From Rhyacophila brunnea (Eukaryota > Arthropoda > Insecta > Trichoptera > Rhyacophilidae): a stretch of DNA of 64,000 nt. Location of the stretch: assembly GCA_022495005.1 (NCBI GenBank), contig JAGYXB010001404.1:124001-188000 (forward strand), read 5' to 3'. A model generated the notes under the pieces. The model was not told the DNA's origin, did not search any database, and saw nothing but the letters and a program-made list of their open reading frames with translations. Below are positions 24,466 to 36,700 of the stretch, piece after piece; the stretch's first letter is position 1; each line of letters starts with the position of its first letter. Both the position numbers and the translations under genes were made by a program.

Positions 24466-24790
24466 TATAAGAAAAATTGAAAGGGGTAAGATGAGAGAAA
24501 ACATGCGTAAATGTGTATGAGAGAAGGAGGAATTGTATATTAAAATGATGGTAAGGTAATATGCTCTTTCACGTATACATTTGAGAGAGAGGGAAACAAG
24601 GAGAGGATGTGTTAAAAGGGGTAAAGTGAGAGAGAATATGTTATGTAAATGTGTGTGAGAGAGGGATAAAAATATTTAAAGTGATAAGTCGAACGTAAAA
24701 TTATTGAACTTAGTTGAAGAAACATTAAAAGGGGTAAGGTGAGAGAAATTTTGTATTCAGAGAGGTTTTCCAGTAGGTAACAAAGTCTAA
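24466..24790 (+). repeat. Purine-rich degenerate tandem repeat
   Basis: Three spaced occurrences of AAAGGGGTAAGRTGAGAGA (near 24480, 24617 and 24728), each with GTGTRWGAGAGA-type sequence between, give an irregular 110-140-base periodicity. The strand is strongly purine-rich. No coding or RNA gene inferred. Confidence 0.65.
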
Positions 24791-26005
24791 ATATAATTTT
24801 AATCAAGATATTTTATGGTACAGAATAAGTCATATCCTAGAATGTTCACAGGTAGCTCTGTCACCTGGTAATCTGCAATTATACATATATTATTATTAAT
24901 ATGTAAACTGACATCGCGAGTCGCTGTTCTGTGCACTTGCCAGTTGGTAGACTTTCAACACTTTTGACATTAAATGCGCGCAAATGAGATAGTACTTGAA
25001 TATAAGTATATTTTAATTTATTAGTCTATTGCGTACGAATGTATGAATAATAGGTCATACATTTTGTGTCGCAGCACAGTGGTGAGATGACGCACAGGCT
25101 TAGGCTTGTTATATGACCGCTCAAAACATGTTTAAAATTAAAAAAAACACTTTTATTCATTTTTGTTAACAAGAATATTGTAACCTAACAGAATAACAAC
25201 TCATAAATTTAAAATGTGTTTAAAATTTTATATTAAATGGGACTTTTCGACAAGCGGAGCTCAGCGTATTTTTAGCGATTCTATTGAAGGCGATATACAG
25301 TCTGAGTTCCCTGAGCCGATACGTATTTCAAATATTAATATGGAGTTGGTTTTAGTTTCAGTTGAGTATGAAACTTTTGTCGCATACGCACGCCAAATGC
25401 TCTATATATAGTATTCCAAATACTAGTAAGTATTTTTTTATACTGGTAGTAAGTATACTTAGTCTTCAAAATCGACCAGTTTTCTCATCTCTAATACCTA
25501 CCCAATAAAGAATGTAGGATTCTTACACCTTATGCGTACATTATTATTTTTTAATTAAATATAAAAAAATGTATATTTATTACTGTGTACGAAATCTGGC
25601 TCAGAATCTTGACGGCTTCTTTGTGAGGTTTTGTAAGTCTTTTAATTTATCAATACTGTATTGTAAGATATTATAATATTATTAGTATTTATCAAATTCC
25701 AATGGGGAATGTTGGAAACTTTATAAAATCCTTTTACTCAGTTGTGAGTTTCAATTTTTCGAATGTGGTGAATCCTTATACTTGACTATATTTTACAAAA
25801 TGCTCATATTATGACAACGAAATAATTCGTATCTCTCATTAGATTTATCGATGTCTATTAATCTCTGCCCCGACATAATTTCAGTATACGGATACAGCGG
25901 TAACTAATTGTTATGACGCCACATTAATAAACATTAAACGGATTAAGAAAAACTCATTCACTGCGATTATAATTTACGCATGGTTTATCAATTGGCAGAC
26001 AAGTA
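24791..26005. other. AT-rich sequence without recognised feature
   Basis: A 65-codon frame at 25214-25411 (plus) is unlike any family I know. Confidence 0.4.
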
Positions 26006-26013
26006 CTTGTGGC

Positions 26014-26578
26014 TAGAGTTGGGTTTCGGGAATTTCTCGATGGGAATTCTCGAGAAATTTCCGAGATTTTCCATCCTGAATCTCGAGATTTGGAATTTTT
26101 AACATTTAGGGAAATCCCGAATCTCCAGAATCTTTTCTCGGGATTCGGGATTTCTTTATTATCAAATATTAATTGAAAAAAAACGATTTTCTATGTGAAA
26201 AAAGTGGACAGAAAACGCAAAACCTTCAAAGAATGATCGGGGCATTTAACACAATTAAGCCAACGTCGACTCAAAATGAGCGCAATTTTTGCAATATGGG
26301 AATTTCGTGCCTCAAAAGCGTACGCGATTGTCAATCTGTGTTTTTTGATATTCCATTTTAATAAGTAATATTATAAACTATTTTTGTTTTCCTACTTCTA
26401 TTTTGTTTGTCATCTTACATAAATAAAAAAAATCATATTTTTTTTGGAATTTGTCTGTTTTTACACTTATTTTAGGATTTTTACAAGTTTTTTTTTAAAT
26501 TTCCCGATATCTCGAGAATTCTTTTCTGGAAATCCCGAATCTCAAGATTGAGATTTTCTCGGGAAATACCCAACTCTA
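26014..26578 (+). mobile_element. hAT element with TAGAGTTGGGT ends, internally deleted
   Basis: Termini TAGAGTTGGGTTTCGGGAA and TTTCTCGGGAAATACCCAACTCTA (abutting 26578) are inverted copies. Both flanks carry CTTGTGGC (26006-26013 and 26579-26586), a perfect 8-bp duplication. Inside, repeated CTCGAGA/CCCGAATCTC motifs lie near both ends. It retains the last part of a hAT transposase frame, so it looks like a deletion derivative of a coding element and not an unrelated miniature. Confidence 0.94.
26173..26361 (+). pseudogene. hAT transposase C-terminal (dimerisation) remnant
   Basis: A 62-codon frame contains PTSTQNERNFCNMG. This matches the conserved block at the start of the hAT C-terminal dimerisation domain, normally a TS/SA-x-SER-x-FS pattern followed by a basic SRL segment. 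Here the expected LRSRLS stretch reads LKSVRD. The position agrees with the family: the domain ends shortly before the 3' inverted terminus. All upstream domains (zinc finger, RNase H-like core with its DDE residues) are missing, so it cannot transpose itself. The frame being short leaves some doubt, but its position inside proven hAT ends makes the call likely. Confidence 0.7.
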
Positions 26579-26586
26579 CTTGTGGC

Positions 26587-27301
26587 TACGAAGCAGCAAC
26601 AAAGCTTTTAATTCTGACACATGTATTATAGTGCCGTGGAAGACGTCTGCCCAAGCTCTAAATTTTTTCATCGCTTTATATTAGATTTGGCTTTTAATTT
26701 TTACACATACTGAATAGGCTACCATACGGGATATTTCTGTATTTTAAAATATTTGGAAAGATATAGTCAGTTTCTCAACCGAATTATGTAAATCATATTG
26801 TTTTATATATAAGCCATTTTTTGTTAGAACATGCTAGAATAATTCATAATTTTTAAATGGAAAAAAGGTCAAAATTTTCGTCGGCTAGACATCGTGAGTG
26901 AAGTCGTGGTGATCACGATAATTTTCCTGTGGCTTTGCTCCAACCTTCTCAGGTTTCAAACTAAATAAAGCCCGTGACAGTATGTCATTAGGTAGATTTG
27001 GTCAAAATATTTTACCACCATCTTGGTATTTTATAGGGTCCCAATTGCAAAATATCAAGTTTAACTCCAAGGTAGTATTCAACACTATAAAATACATGAC
27101 GTGAAAACTGAAAATAGTCAAATTAGCATCGTTATTCTAACGTATCAATTAATTAAGTTTATTGTGTTGACTGTCAATACCTCATGGTGGAAATGTATTG
27201 TATTATTATTTTTTAATCTAATAAAAAGCAAATTTTTATCGTACATATTCCACTTTTCAAATTGAAAATTCTTCTCCAAGGCGGACGAAACCAGTCCAGA
27301 T
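26587..27301. other. AT-rich sequence without recognised feature
   Basis: Nothing supported. Confidence 0.4.
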
Positions 27302-27682
27302 AAAGGCTATATCTCAGTTGAGACATGGTCTAAAAAGATCGTGACTAGGCGATGCGCAGATTGCAGGTCGCGGGTGCAAATGACGCATGCCGAACGAAAT
27401 ATAATTTGTTATATAAATTCAACATGCGTCCATTTAATGCTCTGTTTATTGTTCTATCAGTAACAATAATAATATATTCATTGACATGTTTTCTTTTTCA
27501 AGTAAATGGGTAAAGTTTTTAGTCATATTTACACGATTTAAGAGTTAATACCTCCGTCGCCATCGCGAAACAAATTGACGTTTTCACACCTCGACGTTCG
27601 GTCTCCGATTGCCAGCGAGTCCAAAATTTCGTCGCGCCTATAATTGAAAATTATTTTCCGTTTCACTGAAGTATCATCTTAA
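27302..27682 (+). repeat. tRNA-derived SINE, family G, copy 1
   Basis: The tRNA-like head has A-box-like CTCAGTTGAGACATGGTCT near 27313 and B-box-like GGTCGCGGGTGCAAATG near 27366. A body of about 300 bases follows. The whole unit is repeated in reverse at 55786-56168. An ordinary tRNA is excluded because the B box is diverged and the acceptor arms do not pair. Confidence 0.8.
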
Positions 27683-27699
27683 ATAAAAGTGAAATAAAA

Positions 27700-27782
27700 A
27701 TGAGAGAAGTGGAATGAACTTGGAGAGGCCTTTATCCAGCAGTGGATATAATGAGGCTAATTAATATGATGATGATGATGTA
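27700..27782 (+). repeat. Single RTE-type 3' tail with GAT triplets
   Basis: GGAGAGGCCTTTATCCAGCA near 27720 followed by GATGATGATGATG to 27781. This is the single-copy form of the core arrayed at 12.0-13.7 kb and is probably the 3' stump of a 5'-truncated LINE insertion. Confidence 0.75.
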
Positions 27783-28427
27783 TGATATTAATTTCCGTTA
27801 TATTAAATTAAAAAAAAAAAAAATATTGCTTATCTCCAAAATCAACAAAAACGTGATAAATATAAAGATGAAGAAAGAAGATTCTAATAGCATGCATTAT
27901 TTCGTATCGAGTACTACGGAGTGCGGTGTATTAAGAATAATTATTGTAGATAACCGCATTGTTTATGGAATTTATCATTGTTTATGGAGTGATATCTATG
28001 TTATTTTGGAGCACGTTTGGAGACGTGTTAGCATGTTAAATACTTAGAATAGGTTACTGATGGATTTTACATGAAAAAAATCTTAGCCACTAGGAATAAA
28101 ATTATCAGGCTTCTGGATAAATTTTAAAGTTGCTCAATATCTCAAAAAGGTATTACCATTTGTTTTTAAATATATAAAGTGCATATTTTTTTAGCAATGA
28201 CGTCTTACTATATTGATAAATTCATAATTGAATAATACAAGAAATATCATAATGTTATTTCATATTCAGCAAAAAGTCAACGAATTTATTTACGATATGA
28301 CTTCATTCTTTATTTTGTGTGTAGAATCGTTTTCTTATTTACATTTAATTAATTTGAAAAAATAGCTAATTATTGTGACCAAAATTTGAGATTAGAAAAT
28401 TTATTTAATTGATATATAAGGACAGAT
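27783..28427. other. AT-rich sequence without recognised feature
   Basis: A 101-codon frame spanning 27742-28047 begins inside the LINE tail and shows no family resemblance. Confidence 0.4.
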
Positions 28428-28435
28428 TCTGTATG

Positions 28436-29144
28436 CAGGGAATCCAATCCCGAGCCAAAATTCTGATCCCGCGAATTCGGGTTAACAATTTGACAATCCT
28501 GGGAGTCTGGGACTGGTCCCGGGTTTGCCATTTTTTCCATTGTTAATATAAAAAAATTATATTTACAAATAACATCAGTCAAAAATAAATCTAATATAAT
28601 TTATACTATTTATGACATTTATTGTTAAGATTGTATACTTTCAATCTTGGAAATACATATGTTTAATGAAGTAAATAATATTGTAATATAAATAATAGTG
28701 TGAATTTAATATGCGATTGCTGGTTTTGATAGTAAAGACTTAATGAATGGGTTGGCTATATTTAAAATAGTTAAGCAAATCATAGTGTATTTATGGCCTT
28801 TCCGCTGCATAAATCTAATTAGTCAGCCAAATATGAAACTGCCGTAAAATGTATGAGATCATGGTGGAATTAATTTGTTAATAGTGCTAAGCATTGTTTT
28901 TTCCAATCTTTCTCATTTTTATTAATTTATGTGAAAAAATAAAATGAATCGGCAACTTACACATGGGTATAAATCAAACTTCATTAAAACTCAGTTTATT
29001 TCTAAAGTAGTTATTTGTTTTTAAAAGTATGTTTTCTGTTATATTTTCATTTTTATTTTATTTTCTATAAAAATTGATAAAAAAATCAATCCCGGAATTC
29101 ATAGGTATCGAAAATAACTCGGGATCCCGGGATTGGAATCCCTA
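28436..29144 (-). mobile_element. hAT-type non-autonomous element, 'AATCCCGGG' family, copy 2
   Basis: Read on the minus strand it begins TAGGGATTCCAATCCCGGGA and ends GGATTCCCTG. Flanks are TCTGTATG on both sides (28428-28435 and 29145-29152), a perfect 8-bp duplication. It lacks about 30 bases carrying the ATAATCCCGAAACTTTCGGG block next to the 5' end that copies 1 and 3 have. No coding capacity. Confidence 0.94.
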
Positions 29145-29505
29145 TCTGTATGTATAGTAGTATGTAGTATGTAGTATGTACGTATTTATATATATATAAT
29201 TTATGAAAAGATTACATATTGACACGTGTTGTGCAAAAGGTTTCTAATGTTTCCAACCTTTTTACTATTCTGACATCCATCCATCAATCAGTAAATCGAA
29301 GAACATTTATGTATTATGTGTAAAAAATAAAGTTTTTTTTTGGGTTAGACTATTTTCTTGTACAACATATAAATGTATCTCTAGGTTTACTCGTCTATCA
29401 TGACACAAAAAAATATTGGCACATTGGCGAATGTTTGGCAAAGTGTACGTTGACAAACAGGTACTATACCTAACATATATTTATAAAAATATATAATGTT
29501 CAATA

Positions 29506-30766
29506 CAGGGGCGCATCAAGTGATGCGTAACACCCGGGCGGCAGTATTTAGCCGGCTCGCACATCTAAGCTCGACATCGTCTGCGGCAGAGCCATAAAGC
29601 AAACCGTCTAGGAAAGTCGCTCTATGTTTCATATTAAACCGCGCACATAGGCGTCTAACGACAGTCGCGCGTAACCTCTCGAAACGTCAAAATGGCGGCC
29701 GGCGAGCTGTGCGCATGCGTGAATGCAATTCAGACGCGGTGAGATATGCAGGCGAACTCGCATGAAAGTTGTTGCAAGCAACAGCAGCTGTTTTTTTTTT
29801 AACGAAAATATCGTATTTCACCAATGTGCAGAGCGCCATTTGATAACGTGTGTTTTGTGAGTAAAGATGACGTCACATCGACGTATTCTACATGTTGCAA
29901 ACGAGATGAGCTTAGGCGTGGAAGCCGGCTTAACGAGCGCCAAAAGTCAAAGAATCAGTCGCCAGAAAATTAATTGAGTCATAAGGGTACAATATTTTAA
30001 GAAATAACAATTTATCTCATGAGTTTGTTTCACGGATAGTAAAAAAGCGCAATTTTTTTCGATGTCATTAAATATTATTTTATAAATTCAGGTTTCCTTT
30101 CTCTATTATACATATCGATCTTTTCGAATCGCGTTGTATTATCATTTAGAACAGGGGTAGTTAACCTGGTCCCTACCGCCCACCAGTGGGCGTTCCAGCT
30201 TTCATGGTGGGCGGTAGGGGTTTTAAAAATATTTTCATTATGTTTTCCTGGGTGCCTCACAAAAATTGAGCCAGATATCCAGTATTTAGTTTCGCAACAT
30301 CAGCCTCAGTGATCTGATTAATAAATTTATTAATTAAATGTAATTGCAACAAACTGTATAATTCTATTTATGAAAAGTATAAATAAAAGGATAGATTTAA
30401 CTAGAGTAAGTAACTTAGCGAATGTCTGACATAAAGTATTTGGTAAGTAAGTATTATTATATGGTTTAACTTGTAACTCTGCTTTATAAATTTTATAAAG
30501 TAAAGTTACTTCCCTACTTTAAAAATCACCATTACTGTGGAACCGGTGGGCGGTTAGAAAATTTTACTACTTACAGAGATACGAAAGTGGGCGGTAGGTA
30601 TAAAAAGGTTGACTACCCCTGATTTAGAATGTTATGTTATTTAATAAGTAAAATATGTCATAATTTTTGTTATGCTTTTCTTTAAATTTCCACATTTTTT
30701 TTTAAATTTGGGGTTCGGCAATTTTAGGCCGGTATCCGGGCGGTAGTTACCCTTGGTGCATCCCTG
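29506..30766. mobile_element. hAT-type element, 'CAGGGGCGCATCAAG' family
   Basis: Termini CAGGGGCGCATCAAG and CTTGGTGCATCCCTG are inverted copies, and the next block CCCGGGCGG/CCGGGCGGTAG also pairs. Flanking 8-mers are GTTCAATA (29498-29505) and GTTTAATA (30767-30774), 7 of 8. A second hAT is nested at 30152-30621; without it the outer element is about 790 bases. The left third (29520-29950) is GC-rich. No transposase frame recognised. Confidence 0.9.
30152..30621. mobile_element. hAT-type element, 'CAGGGGTAGTTAACC' family, nested
   Basis: Termini CAGGGGTAGTTAACCTGG and AGGTTGACTACCCCTG pair, with a second inverted block CTACCGCCCAC/GTGGGCGGTAG. Both flanks carry ATTTAGAA (30144-30151 and 30622-30629), a perfect 8-bp duplication. 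It interrupts the outer hAT at 29506-30766 and is therefore the younger insertion. Near its left end is an inner hairpin (CTACCGCCCACCAGTGGGCG then GGTGGGCGGTAG). Confidence 0.95.
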
Positions 30767-30868
30767 GTTTAATAAAGAACAATAAATAAGCGAGATAAGG
30801 GGAGTGTAAGGATGTGTATCTTAATAGACAAACTTTTTTATGATAAAATTCAGTCACTAAGGTACTAG

Positions 30869-30941
30869 TAGGGTCGTCATATCGAATAGAAAAATATCGT
30901 GTATCGGTCAAAAACGTATTAATACATTTTTGACGGCCCTA
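30869..30941. mobile_element. Very small hAT-like miniature element (73 bases)
   Basis: Termini TAGGGTCGTCA and TGACGGCCCTA are inverted copies. Flanks GGTACTAG (30861-30868) and GTTACTAG (30942-30949) agree at 7 of 8. At 73 bases it is close to the smallest size such elements reach. Confidence 0.75.
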
Positions 30942-30949
30942 GTTACTAG

Positions 30950-33697
30950 TTTCAATAGTGTGTTACTTATCACCAATATGCAGTATGAAACTCCACAGAT
31001 CTGGTTTTGACGTGTTGAATAAACAATATTTGAATTTGATTCAACTGTGAGATTTGTACGCGTGATTCACGCTATTCTGGAGGCGTGTCTTCACAGTAGA
31101 CAAACTATACTAATTATTTAAAATATAATTATGACACGTATTCTAAACTATTCATGAGGAAGCAGCCTATCGGTCTAATGACGCTGGATGCTGTGTTAAA
31201 GACCTGGAAAAAATGGGATGCTTCCATCAAAGGCAGGCACATATTTTTATATATTATGTTCTTTCTAAATATCAAATGGCGAATGGAGATAACTGCTTTG
31301 ACTCTGCATAATTAATTATAGCAGTCAATTCTTGACTAGACATATCCATCTGACAGAGAAATACAGGGTGAAAACCACAGTCAGATAAAAAATATGCTTC
31401 ACCACCAAACGTAGGGTCCCGTGATATGCCTGATTAAGACCGGGAGTGATGCGGGGCGGATGTAGTTTGATGGGGCAATTAACGTCATTGTGTCTACAAT
31501 ACAATTATTGTATATCCATGCGACGTATTACAATGTATAATTAATTAGGAAATTATGAATTGTTATTGATCATTATAATAGACTCCACGCGTGCAATGCC
31601 GTCTGTCGCCAGACAAAATAATAACGATAAAATTAATAAAGTGATCCGGAAATATGACAGATGCGCGTATCTAATAGTATTATAAAAGAACAAAAATGCT
31701 TTTAGCTTCTTCGCTTCCGAAATGCTTCTAACCAAAATGATTTTATTTTAAGACTCTTTTATCTATACAGAGTACTCTGTATGGTCCAGTTTTATTAACT
31801 TTCATAAACGATTTTTGTTATAATACTCGTATCTTTTGTGGTATTTTTATGGTAACCATTTAATAAGTTTATGTATGTATCTTTAAATTTGTCTTTGAAT
31901 TTCAAGTTTGTGTATATTCCACAAGTACCAATACCAAGTAACATTTTTATTTAAAAAAAATGATATACCTACACACTTAAATATTGTGATTGTTGTATTC
32001 GTACTATGCATTCAGAAAGAAAGCATACGAAAGCAAACTTATTCATTAAAAAAAACAATGGACGAAATATTTCAATGCCAATCGTGTATCAATCATACCA
32101 CTCAGCATTAAATGAGCGGCACACTTTAATATATTATATGTTTTGTTGTCAAAACAAAATAATAGGGCAATAATGATTGTCAGCATTTCCTCAATAATAA
32201 CTAGATCAGTAGGGTCTGTTATGATTTATTAATTGCGACAATATATATTGTAATAATATATGTACTGTATTGGAATAAATTGGAAGAACAATGCACGAAT
32301 CCTCACTCACTTATCGAGTCCGTCACGTGACGCTCTACTATTGTCACGAGTCCTTCAGTCGACATAGTCAACCATCATTCCACTCAAATCAAGTTTCTCA
32401 GTTCATTGGCATAATCAATCTCTTGATAACATCGATCTCACAAGTACATCATTACCCGTGATTATAATCTCACGCTGCCATCTTAAGTATTGTATTCTTG
32501 TAATGAATCTCCATTCACAACATCCAAGCAACAACAACCTTTTATCTCGTCTACATCATCATATCGCCAAACAGGCATATTCAACTCCAAGTAGACTGTG
32601 ATCTATAACACTCTTCCATTGTTCAACTATTTTTTTATTAAGTTTGGTTAAGGACACTGAGGCATTGAAAATTAAAATAGCAGCACCATGTCTTTCACCA
32701 TTACAATGAAATATTAAATTTTTCATTTGTCTTGAAAATTATAAGTTTAGTCTTCTTTTGAATATCACTTATTACACTCATCGTCAAACTATTATTCTAC
32801 TGTGAACAGAGCTTGCTGCACGACAATAAGGGGAAACTACGACTGAGTTCAAAGTGCAAAGATTAATATCCTCTCTCTATTTCACTCCTGCAGCATGCCG
32901 TGAGTGATGCAATACGAATCAATTAGTGATACGAGATCACACAAGATTTTTTATAGTTACTTAAAATGACTTCCATGTAAGCTGGTTAAGGACATAACAA
33001 TAGCAATGGTTAATGCATTCATTTTTAAATCTCAATGAAATTATATTTCATTCCAACTTAATGAACGCGAGTTTAACATTTTCATGACTCGTGTAGACTG
33101 GTTTAGGTTAACAACTTCACAATATGGCTTCACCACGTATTTCTGAGTTGGCGAACCTTTTTACGTACGCGTTCCAAAATTTCCCAAATATTATTTTTGA
33201 CTGTCTAATATGCCGAACAGCTTATTTATAAGAATTATACTTATTTAAAAACTTAAATTATAATTGAGTTCTTGAGTATAACTGCGTTACTTAGTTTGGT
33301 TCTTTACGCACAAATTGATGCCAGAATTGCTCCGATCAGATCAGGCATTCTCTCGCTACAAGTGGTCGCAAACATCGTAAAATGATTGTAAGTCGATCAA
33401 AATCAGAGGTAGGTAGAGAGAAAGAGGACTCTCACCACATGCTAACGTCAGTGCGATAATAATTTTATGTGTGATGCATTATACTAAAGGACTGACGTAT
33501 GCAATTTAAATTAAACGTAATGGATATTCTTGAAGAGTATCTGCCTGCTATTTTTTATACAACGCTACCCGTCGTTTGTGAATCAATTTTGTCGTTTCTG
33601 TTAGCGCATCGATTGGTAAAAATATTATTGAAAACCGAATAAAATACGTATGCCTCTGTTTTCATTACCTTTCAATATTATAGGTGTTATATCTCGA
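30950..33697. other. Intergenic sequence without recognised gene
   Basis: AT-rich. The stretch near 31411-31445 resembles, in reverse, 53700-53745 (shared GATTAAGACCGGG and a GGGTCCCGT block), suggesting a short dispersed repeat. 32280-32900 has more C/T on the plus strand but no conserved frame. Confidence 0.4.
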
Positions 33698-33925
33698 CCA
33701 TGTCCGATCCTATTAAGATCATATTATGGGCCTCTAAAGGGTGGAGGTTTATATTAACAGATTTTGTTTTTACGAGAAATGGATGTCAGCAACTTGCTCA
33801 ACCTATTAGGTCCATACTCTGACTCAAACACAAATTAAAAAAACAATATGTGTACTTGTCAGACCCAGACCTGGGACCCATGACACTATAGGCCGACGCT
33901 TAAACCGCGCGGACACTGTATAATA
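33698..33925 (-). repeat. tRNA-derived SINE, family E, copy 2
   Basis: Homologous to 47926-48152 and 61246-61484. The B-box segment is damaged (several bases missing around 33868), while the A-box end (CCGCGCGG, near 33907) and the 3' half with TATTAGG and GAAATGGATGTCAGC are well kept. Confidence 0.82.
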
Positions 33926-34053
33926 TATTTGTAAAAAAATATTTTTTAAATTATCATATCTATTTTTTTTTCTTTTCAACATTCGCGTGCCATGCAAAAC
34001 CATGTCTCGTGCCACTTACTAGTGGCACGCGTATTATATGGTCGCCATCACTG
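33926..34053 (-). mobile_element. hAT end fragment related to the element at 57120
   Basis: On the minus strand it starts CAGTGATGGCGACC and carries GTGGCACG...GCATGGCACGCGAATGTT, closely like the left end of the hAT at 57120. The other end is missing, with the SINE E copy abutting instead. Confidence 0.6.
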
Positions 34054-34716
34054 CCGTATTTGCATGAGGTTTCTCGTCGCGCGACAATGGTAAATATTTT
34101 ATGAATAATGGTTGTACATATTTAACTTAATATTGAATATTATGAAGTTGATTATAAAATTTCATAGTGTGTTGTGGTGAGAACATAATATAATACAAAA
34201 ACTACCTTATAATAATACTTTTTTTATGAAAGAAGATACCTAGGGTAAACTAATGTAAGTATCAGTGACGTAGATAAGTGAGTATTTGAGTGTGCACACA
34301 CCCTCGAATTGGAAGAAAAATTGAGAGTAGTCAATGAAGGTTTTTTATATGTGTCATAAAAACAAATCGAAGTTGATCGTGGTTACAATAGCGTCGTCAA
34401 CCATCGCAGAGTAAGGCGAGTGCGATTGCGAATTTTTCTAGACAATGGCTATCTATCTGCTAACCGTTGGCTCTTTCCTAGCTTACGCTCGAATTTGCAA
34501 TCGTAGCGGCAAAACAAGGGGTATGCGAGGCATCATATGATTGAAGTCACTGGACAACGAATGTGTTAATATGATTTATAAAGAGATTCCATTGATTCAT
34601 ATTTTGATATTTTGATATTGATTCAGCGCAAGCATCTATTTGTATTCTGTATTAATTTTATTGTCAAATTGTACGAAATCAGAAAAACCGTATATAGAAG
34701 AATGATAAATTAAACA
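34054..34716. other. Intergenic sequence without recognised feature
   Basis: Nothing supported. Confidence 0.4.
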
Positions 34717-34724
34717 CTAGACAT

Positions 34725-35059
34725 CATGGCCCCCACATCTTGAAGCGGGCCCTCAGGCCAGGATCTTTGGCGGGCCCCTCTACCTGTCACTAAGGCTATA
34801 AACATTCAGTGTAGTTGTCGGCTATCAACATACATTGCAACCTTTAATCATTGAACAAAAATTGCATCGCACAATCATATATTTTAAAATGGTAATAACT
34901 TCAAAGGAAAATAGCTCCGCAGGCGACTTTTTTTACTATTAGAGCATATTTAAGATATCTGTTTATCTCAATTATGTAGTCGACCCGCCACGCCGGGCCC
35001 CCCTGAGCCCGGGCCCTTAGGCTAAAGCCCTGTCAGCCCCCCCCTTTGCGGGGGCCGCG
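34725..35059. mobile_element. hAT-type element, 'CATGGCCCCC' family, copy 1
   Basis: It starts CATGGCCCCCACATCTTGAA and ends TTGCGGGGGCCGCG. Both flanks carry CTAGACAT (34717-34724 and 35060-35067), a perfect 8-bp duplication. The ends are extremely C-rich against an AT-rich middle. A longer copy is at 53984-54822 and a fragment is at about 17194. Confidence 0.93.
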
Positions 35060-35067
35060 CTAGACAT

Positions 35068-35562
35068 TATCCGAGTTCTGGTTCGAGTTCGTTTTTTAAA
35101 TAAAACACATACTTATATTATTAATATTATCGACTGAAGGTACTTGATGGAATTTGAATTCAAATTCTAATGGATTTGAGTTTTGTACTATTCCATTTGA
35201 GTCGTGTTTTGCGACCGGGTTTCGCCTTTCGGCATATTCAGGCTCTATGTACACTCACCAAAAGGCATAAATATTTGTTATATTTAAAAAATAATATTAT
35301 AAAAAAAGTACTTATAGGTATCATGTAAGAATATTATTGAATATTGATTGTTTTACACCTCTTGAGTGTAGTATTTTTATTGTTTATAATTGCAAATGAT
35401 CTTTTATTTTCAATTTAATTTTCAATTTATTTATTTTTTTAACATATTGTGGACATTACAAATTATAAGTTATATAAATATAACAGTATTACATAAAAAA
35501 AGATATATCAGTAGATAAATTAGATATGTACAAGAAAGTACACCGGATGAGTTAAGTAGACC
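35068..35562. other. AT-rich sequence, partly the 3' side of the minus-strand LINE
   Basis: The part next to 35563 probably includes the LINE's 3' untranslated sequence. No tail repeat could be fixed. Confidence 0.35.
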
Positions 35563-36700
35563 CTATTTTAAGAATTTATAAAACAACATCCACCTAAACT
35601 CATTCTCACGTAGGTGGAATATATCAACACCCGAAGCAATTTCGTTGAACATAGTTATCGCTCTCCCAATAGGAATTACCGGTGGTAGGTTGATTCTGCA
35701 CCTTGGGAGAATAAACAACTGATGGTCTCTATTTCTAAGATAGTTATCAGGGACACACAGGTCAACACTGCCCAGAATGGCAGAGTTCTCATGTATACCT
35801 CGTATAAGTCGAAAAAAAATACGTAGCTAAATAAAGATTTCTTTTAAATTGCAGACTGCAGTATGTAAGCATGCCTAAGAGAAAGTCAGTTGGATAAAGC
35901 CACGGATAGTATCCATACAACCTCAAGTAAAGCAGTCTCAAGAATTTCTTCTGTACCCTCTCCACCATAAGGTCATACTTCAACTGATGCGGTGCCCAAA
36001 CAATAGACCCACTCTCAAGTCTGCTTCGAACTAAGGAATTAAATAAAAGTTTTAATACAGTAACATATGAAAAGACCCGGGAAGTACGCATGACGAAGCC
36101 CAACATTTTAAGCGCTTTGTTACAATTAATGGTAACTATATGGCTAATAAATGTCAGTTTACTCTCAAACGTAATGCCAAGATCCCTTACAGATGATATT
36201 CGTGACAGAACTCTGCCATGCATCGAGTATTGGAAAAACAACACTTTTGAGGAGATTGCATTTATCAATATTGAATTCTAGTTTGTTACGCCTACCCTAA
36301 TTTAATATATTATCTATATCAAGTTGGAGCTGACGACAATCGTCCAAGGTGACAACTTCCAAAAAGAGTTTCAAGTCATCAGCGAACAACAAAAACATAG
36401 CATTTTTTGTTACCAATACTATGTCATTTATAAAAACCGTGAACAGCAACGGCCCTAAGTTTGAGCCCTGGGGGATACCAGAAAATGTGTAAAAGGTCTC
36501 TGACTGATAAAGGCCGTACGATACGTATTGTTGACGGTTCCTAAAATAACTCCCGAATAGCTTCAAAAATCAATCCGACAATCCAATAAGTTGGAGTTTT
36601 TCCATCAGGATGTCATGATCGACCTTGTCAAATGCTTTCGAGAAGTCATTGTAAGAACAGTCAACCTGGTGGCCTCTATCCATATCTATTATTATATATC
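35563..36700 (-). pseudogene. Jockey/CR1-type LINE reverse transcriptase, 5' truncated and broken
   Basis: Read on the minus strand from about 36700: YNDFSKAFDKVDHDILMEKL (first catalytic aspartate block), a stop, then FSGIPQGSNLGPLLFTVFIND (36480-36420), then LLFADDLKLFLEV (36400-36360) with the catalytic FADD pair intact. A frame break follows near 36290. The next frame carries VRDLGITFESKLTF and VRSRLESGSIVWAP, the thumb region typical of this LINE group. A further shift near 35810 leads to RGIHENSAILG...LPRCRINL and the stop at 35563-35565. The endonuclease and ORF1 are absent. The order, the IPQGS and FADD motifs, and the C-terminal region fit the Jockey/CR1 superclade. The exact clade needs a tree. 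Confidence 0.9.
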
